Below are positions 5,050-7,926 of a stretch of DNA of 7,926 bases, in pieces. The translations under genes were made by a program, and so were the position numbers. Numbering within the stretch: position 1 is the stretch's first letter; every line of letters begins with the position of its first letter. The notes beneath the pieces are model-generated. The model saw only the letters and a program-made list of their open reading frames with translations, did no database searches and was not told the DNA's origin. Source of the stretch: CBCXVS01 sp965178525 (GTDB lineage Bacteria; Tectomicrobia; Entotheonellia; Entotheonellales; Entotheonellaceae); NCBI GenBank assembly GCA_965178525.1, contig CBCXVS010000323.1, positions 1-7,926 of the forward strand. The letters run 5' to 3'.

Positions 5050-6459
5050 CTATACATTGACGTCAATCCCGTCCCGGGCCAGGTCCCGGGCACTGGCCGG
5101 CAACGCAACGGTGCCGCGTGGGTGCTGGTACCAACCGGGATCCTGATCGTAGCTTTGCAAACGATCCCGGACTTTGACCAGGGTGAACATCCCGCCCGAC
5201 GTCATGTAGTCACCGAATGGTCCCAGCTTGCCTTTCATGGGGATGCTATTGCGCGGCATGGGCATGACTTCGGCCATCCGGCCCATGGCCATGCCATCGT
5301 GGCCCATGGTCATATAGCCCGGCAGGAGCGAATGCACTTTCTCATCCAGGCCGCCGGGTTTCACTCCCACCATGTTCGGAAACTCATGGCCCATCTGATT
5401 CATGATGTGATGGGTCATGTGGCAATGCATGGCCCAATCGCCCGGAGCGTCGGCGATGAATTCGATGTTGCGCGTCTGCCCCACGGCAACCAGGACGGAT
5501 GTTTCCGGCCACTGCGCCGACAGCGGAATCTCCTCCCCGTCGGTCGCCGTCGTCCGGAAATGGTAGCCGTGCAAATGGATGGGGTGGTGGTCCATCTGGC
5601 TCAGATTACCAAGCCGGATACGAACCTTATCCCCGGTTTTGCAAACCAGGGGCGCGGTGGACGGAAAACATTTGCCATTCATCGTCAGGATGTTGAAGTC
5701 ACTCATTTCCACGGTGTTGGGGCGCGAGGTGCCGGGTTCGATGGCCCACTCGCTGAGCATGATGGCAAAGTCACGATCGACGCGGTATTCCGGCTTCGGG
5801 TGGCGCGGGTGGATGACAAACATGCCGATCAACCCCATGCCTTCCTGGGTCATGGTATCGTGGTGGGAGTGGTACATGAAGGTGCCATACTGGCGCAGGG
5901 TCCACTCGTATTTGAAGGTCTCACCCGGCTTGATATTCGGCTGCGTGAGACCGCTCACCCCGTCCATGCCGTTGGGCAGGTATACCCCGTGCCAGTGCAC
6001 CGAGGTCGGCACCGCCAAGCGGTTGGTCACGTAGATCCGGATGCGCTCGCCTTCGACCGCCTCGATCACGGTGCTGTTGACATGGCCGTTGTAGGCCCAA
6101 CACGTGGCCCGCAAGCCGGAGTCAAAGTAATGCTGCACCTCCTCGACCGTCAGATGAAAGACTTTGACACCGCGCACGATCTTGAACGGGAGCGTGTATC
6201 CCGTCGGCACCACAACGGGTTTGTAGTCCCGGCCCGGGCGGCCCGACCGCAGGGGTTTCACATGGACGGGGCCACCGCTGTAGCTGCGTTCCCAATACCG
6301 CCGGTTGCCCTGGCCGGCGTGCGGCGATGCGGCCGACGGGCGATGTTGGCCCACAGAACTCGCCGTTTTGGCATAGGCGTTTCCGACCCACGCCGCGATG
6401 CTACCCGCGGTGGCGGCGGCGAGATTTAATAGCTGGCGTCTGGACATGATATGAGCCAT
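5050..6459 (-). CDS. Tat-exported multicopper oxidase, copper-resistance type
   Basis: A 469-aa periplasmic oxidase, probably oxidising toxic Cu(I) to Cu(II) with reduction of O2 to water. The start is ATG 6459, with AAGGGA 6 nt upstream; the GTG at 6486 would overlap the preceding gene. The N-terminus carries a twin-arginine signal (SRRQLLN at 6-12, hydrophobic stretch, AYA at 28-30 as likely cleavage site), as expected for an enzyme folded with its metal in the cytoplasm. All four copper motifs are present: HWHG (155-158), HSH (197-199), HPIHLHG (292-298) and HCHMTHHIMNQM (345-356), the last giving the T1 cysteine C346 and axial M356. Residues 382-418 are rich in Met and His (MTMGHDGMAMGRM), which probably bind Cu(I). 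It is the second gene of an operon with the TolC-like gene. It is shorter than PcoA/CopA of the classical systems (about 600 aa). A laccase-like activity on organics is possible too. Confidence 0.92.
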   Translation of the reverse strand: MAHIMSRRQLLNLAAATAGSIAAWVGNAYAKTASSVGQHRPSAASPHAGQGNRRYWERSYSGGPVHVKPLRSGRPGRDYKPVVVPTGYTLPFKIVRGVKVFHLTVEEVQHYFDSGLRATCWAYNGHVNSTVIEAVEGERIRIYVTNRLAVPTSVHWHGVYLPNGMDGVSGLTQPNIKPGETFKYEWTLRQYGTFMYHSHHDTMTQEGMGLIGMFVIHPRHPKPEYRVDRDFAIMLSEWAIEPGTSRPNTVEMSDFNILTMNGKCFPSTAPLVCKTGDKVRIRLGNLSQMDHHPIHLHGYHFRTTATDGEEIPLSAQWPETSVLVAVGQTRNIEFIADAPGDWAMHCHMTHHIMNQMGHEFPNMVGVKPGGLDEKVHSLLPGYMTMGHDGMAMGRMAEVMPMPRNSIPMKGKLGPFGDYMTSGGMFTLVKVRDRLQSYDQDPGWYQHPRGTVALPASARDLARDGIDVNV

Positions 6460-6465
6460 GGTGAT

Positions 6466-6475
6466 TCCCTTCCTT
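6466..6475 (-). promoter_or_regulatory. Shine-Dalgarno of the multicopper oxidase, abutting the upstream stop codon
   Basis: On the minus strand AAGGAAGGGA lies 6 nt before the ATG at 6459 and immediately follows the TAG (6478-6476) of the TolC-like gene. This fixes the start at 6459 rather than GTG 6486 and suggests translational coupling of the two genes. Confidence 0.75.
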
Positions 6476-7912
6476 CTAATGCCCACCGTTTTCAGCCGGA
6501 GCCGTTGGCCGTTGCAGGCGCATCATGGCCATACCACCGGCGCTTGGTAGACGGCCGCTACAGATCTGCACGAGGTCGGTGCGGGCCAACCAGTAATCGA
6601 GAAGCGCGGCGATGTAGGCAGCGGCGGTCTGAATCTGCCGCTTCTGGGCCTGCAGCAGATCAAAGACGCCCAGTTGCATAGCGTTGTATTGCAACTGGGT
6701 CTCGTTGACGATACGTTCGCGCAGGGGCAACAGGATGTCTCGATAGTACAACGCGCGGTCCCGCGTCCCCTGCAGCCGGTCTCGTGCCGTGCGGACCGCC
6801 GAGCGGATCCGCACCCCCAGAGCGTAGTATTCCTGCTGTGCCCGGCGCAGTTCTGCACTGGCGCGCCCACGGCGCGCCTGGCCATGGTCGAACAGAGGGA
6901 TGGGGAACTCGAGCGAAGGGCCGACCTCCCATTCGCCCTCTTCGCGTTCTGCAACCGCTCCGGGTTCTGCCTCTGGGAACAGCGCCGTGGCGCGCGTCAA
7001 CCCTGCCTGTTCACCGGCCACGACCATACGCTGTCTGGCCCTGGCCAGGTCGAGGCTCTGGCGCAGCGCGTGACGGACCATGCCTGCAAACGGCATCGGC
7101 TGTTTCGGAATGTCGGGCAGACGCCGGTCAATTTCCCACGCCGTCTCTTGCCCCCAGAGCCCCATCAAGGTGTTGAGCTGCTCTCGGCTCTGGCGCACGG
7201 CCAGCTCAGCGGCGCCCAGTTGCAATTTCGCCTCCTCGGCAAGCGCCCGTTCCCTGGCCACGTCCAGGTCCGTGATGTTGCCCGCCTCATGCAGGCGCCG
7301 CGCCACTTCCAACGCCACTGCGAGCCCTTGGGCAATCGTCTGCTGCAGTTCCCGCATCTGCTCATTCGCCTGCTGGCGATAAAAAGCCGCGCGGGCTGTG
7401 GCGGCGACGTCGAGTACGGCGCCCGTCACTTGTAGCTTGGCGTCTTCAAAGGCGGCAGCGGCCACGCGCTGCCGCAGCGGCAGGTAAAAAACGCCCAGAA
7501 AGTTGATAGCCGTAGCCAGTTCCAGATCCGGCGGGCCGCCAGCGAGCGGGAACGTGGCGCTGCCATCGAAAATCGGGTTTCTCAGAAGCCCCGCTTGCAC
7601 CAGGTCGGCCTGGGCCACACCCAGTTCGGCGTAGACCGCCTGCAGGTCGCGATTGTTCAGCAGGGTCACCTGCACAGCCGTATCAGCAGTCAGCTTGTCG
7701 GCCAACAGATCGCGAACGTTCTGGGCCACTTGTGCATCCAGCTCGGTGCCGCGGTTCCAGACCACCTGCATGCTGCTCCGTTCTTTGACCGCGGTACTGA
7801 CGTCTGAAAACCCGGCCTGCGGGTCAAAAGTGGCGCAACCGCTCAACAGCACGAGTAGCACCACCCAATATCTTGCTTTGTGTTCCAACCGCACCCGACC
7901 TGTCGAACGCAA
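6476..7912 (-). CDS. TolC/CusC-family outer-membrane efflux lipoprotein
   Basis: A 478-aa outer-membrane channel subunit, expected to trimerise and complete a tripartite efflux pump across the periplasm. The N-terminus has a hydrophobic stretch ending in a lipobox LLSGC (C26), so it should be lipid-anchored like CusC/NodT members. The two OEP repeats are visible: about 75-265 (starting LLNNRDLQAVYAELGVAQAD) and about 280-455, with the family signature GPSLEFPIPLFDHGQARRGR (331-350) and LQYNAMQLGVFDLLQAQK (407-424). Long coiled-coil helices fit the periplasmic tunnel. The C-terminus is Met/His-containing (GGMAMMRLQ...GGH). The start is uncertain: TTG 7912 is weak, GTG 7894 and TTG 7888 would also leave a usable signal peptide, and the frame is open to the window edge. 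The oxidase gene lies 16 nt downstream and implies a copper or silver substrate. No membrane-fusion or RND pump gene is in view. Confidence 0.9.
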   Translation of the reverse strand: MRSTGRVRLEHKARYWVVLLVLLSGCATFDPQAGFSDVSTAVKERSSMQVVWNRGTELDAQVAQNVRDLLADKLTADTAVQVTLLNNRDLQAVYAELGVAQADLVQAGLLRNPIFDGSATFPLAGGPPDLELATAINFLGVFYLPLRQRVAAAAFEDAKLQVTGAVLDVAATARAAFYRQQANEQMRELQQTIAQGLAVALEVARRLHEAGNITDLDVARERALAEEAKLQLGAAELAVRQSREQLNTLMGLWGQETAWEIDRRLPDIPKQPMPFAGMVRHALRQSLDLARARQRMVVAGEQAGLTRATALFPEAEPGAVAEREEGEWEVGPSLEFPIPLFDHGQARRGRASAELRRAQQEYYALGVRIRSAVRTARDRLQGTRDRALYYRDILLPLRERIVNETQLQYNAMQLGVFDLLQAQKRQIQTAAAYIAALLDYWLARTDLVQICSGRLPSAGGMAMMRLQRPTAPAENGGH

Positions 7913-7926
7913 CAGGCTCTGGGAGG

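Noticed and set aside
4918..6429. 503-codon open frame on the plus strand
   Set aside because: It is antisense to the multicopper oxidase. Its His/Gly-rich translation mirrors the copper motifs and GC-rich codons of the minus strand, and it has no recognisable domain.
6674..7435. 253-codon plus-strand frame
   Set aside because: It lies wholly antisense to the TolC-like gene, whose family motifs are clear, and its translation resembles no protein family.

Overview
The window comes from a Gram-negative bacterium of moderately high GC. An outer-membrane efflux lipoprotein and a Tat-exported multicopper oxidase show the Gram-negative envelope. Nothing in the sequence fixes the phylum. The mixture of families brings Nitrospirota-like or related genomes to mind, but that is a weak impression.

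Left part (1-409): no intact gene. It holds two short pieces of apparent minus-strand coding sequence (1-79 and about 249-350), separated by AT-rich DNA with two inverted repeats (75-92 and 141-172). Next comes one large gene (410-3307, GTG start). It encodes an SF2 helicase of the MrfA/YprA/Hrq1 type, with a DUF1998 four-cysteine module, fused in frame to a DEDD 3'-5' exonuclease domain. In Bacillus the helicase (MrfA) and exonuclease (MrfB) are separate neighbouring genes, so one polypeptide here appears to carry both activities of a DNA-lesion repair pathway. The frame continues for 21 codons beyond its TAA and spells a plausible lost C-terminus.

Middle part (3374-5049): a decayed defence-type or mobile patch of lower and uneven GC. 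It contains the first ~66 residues of a ParA-like ATPase fused out of frame to the last ~110 residues of a RiboL-PSP-HEPN-type protein. The simplest explanation is one deletion inside a former parA-hepN gene pair. A PD-(D/E)XK-fold protein follows, whose recognisable homology stops abruptly near position 4704.

Right part (5050-7926, minus strand): a two-gene copper-handling operon. It encodes a TolC/CusC-type outer-membrane lipoprotein followed, 16 nt later, by a Tat-exported multicopper oxidase with all four copper-binding motifs. The oxidase would detoxify Cu(I) in the periplasm, and the TolC-like channel would serve an efflux pump whose other parts lie outside the window.

The most notable items are the helicase-exonuclease fusion and the parA/hepN deletion scar. 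I see no tRNA, rRNA, CRISPR array or complete insertion sequence.
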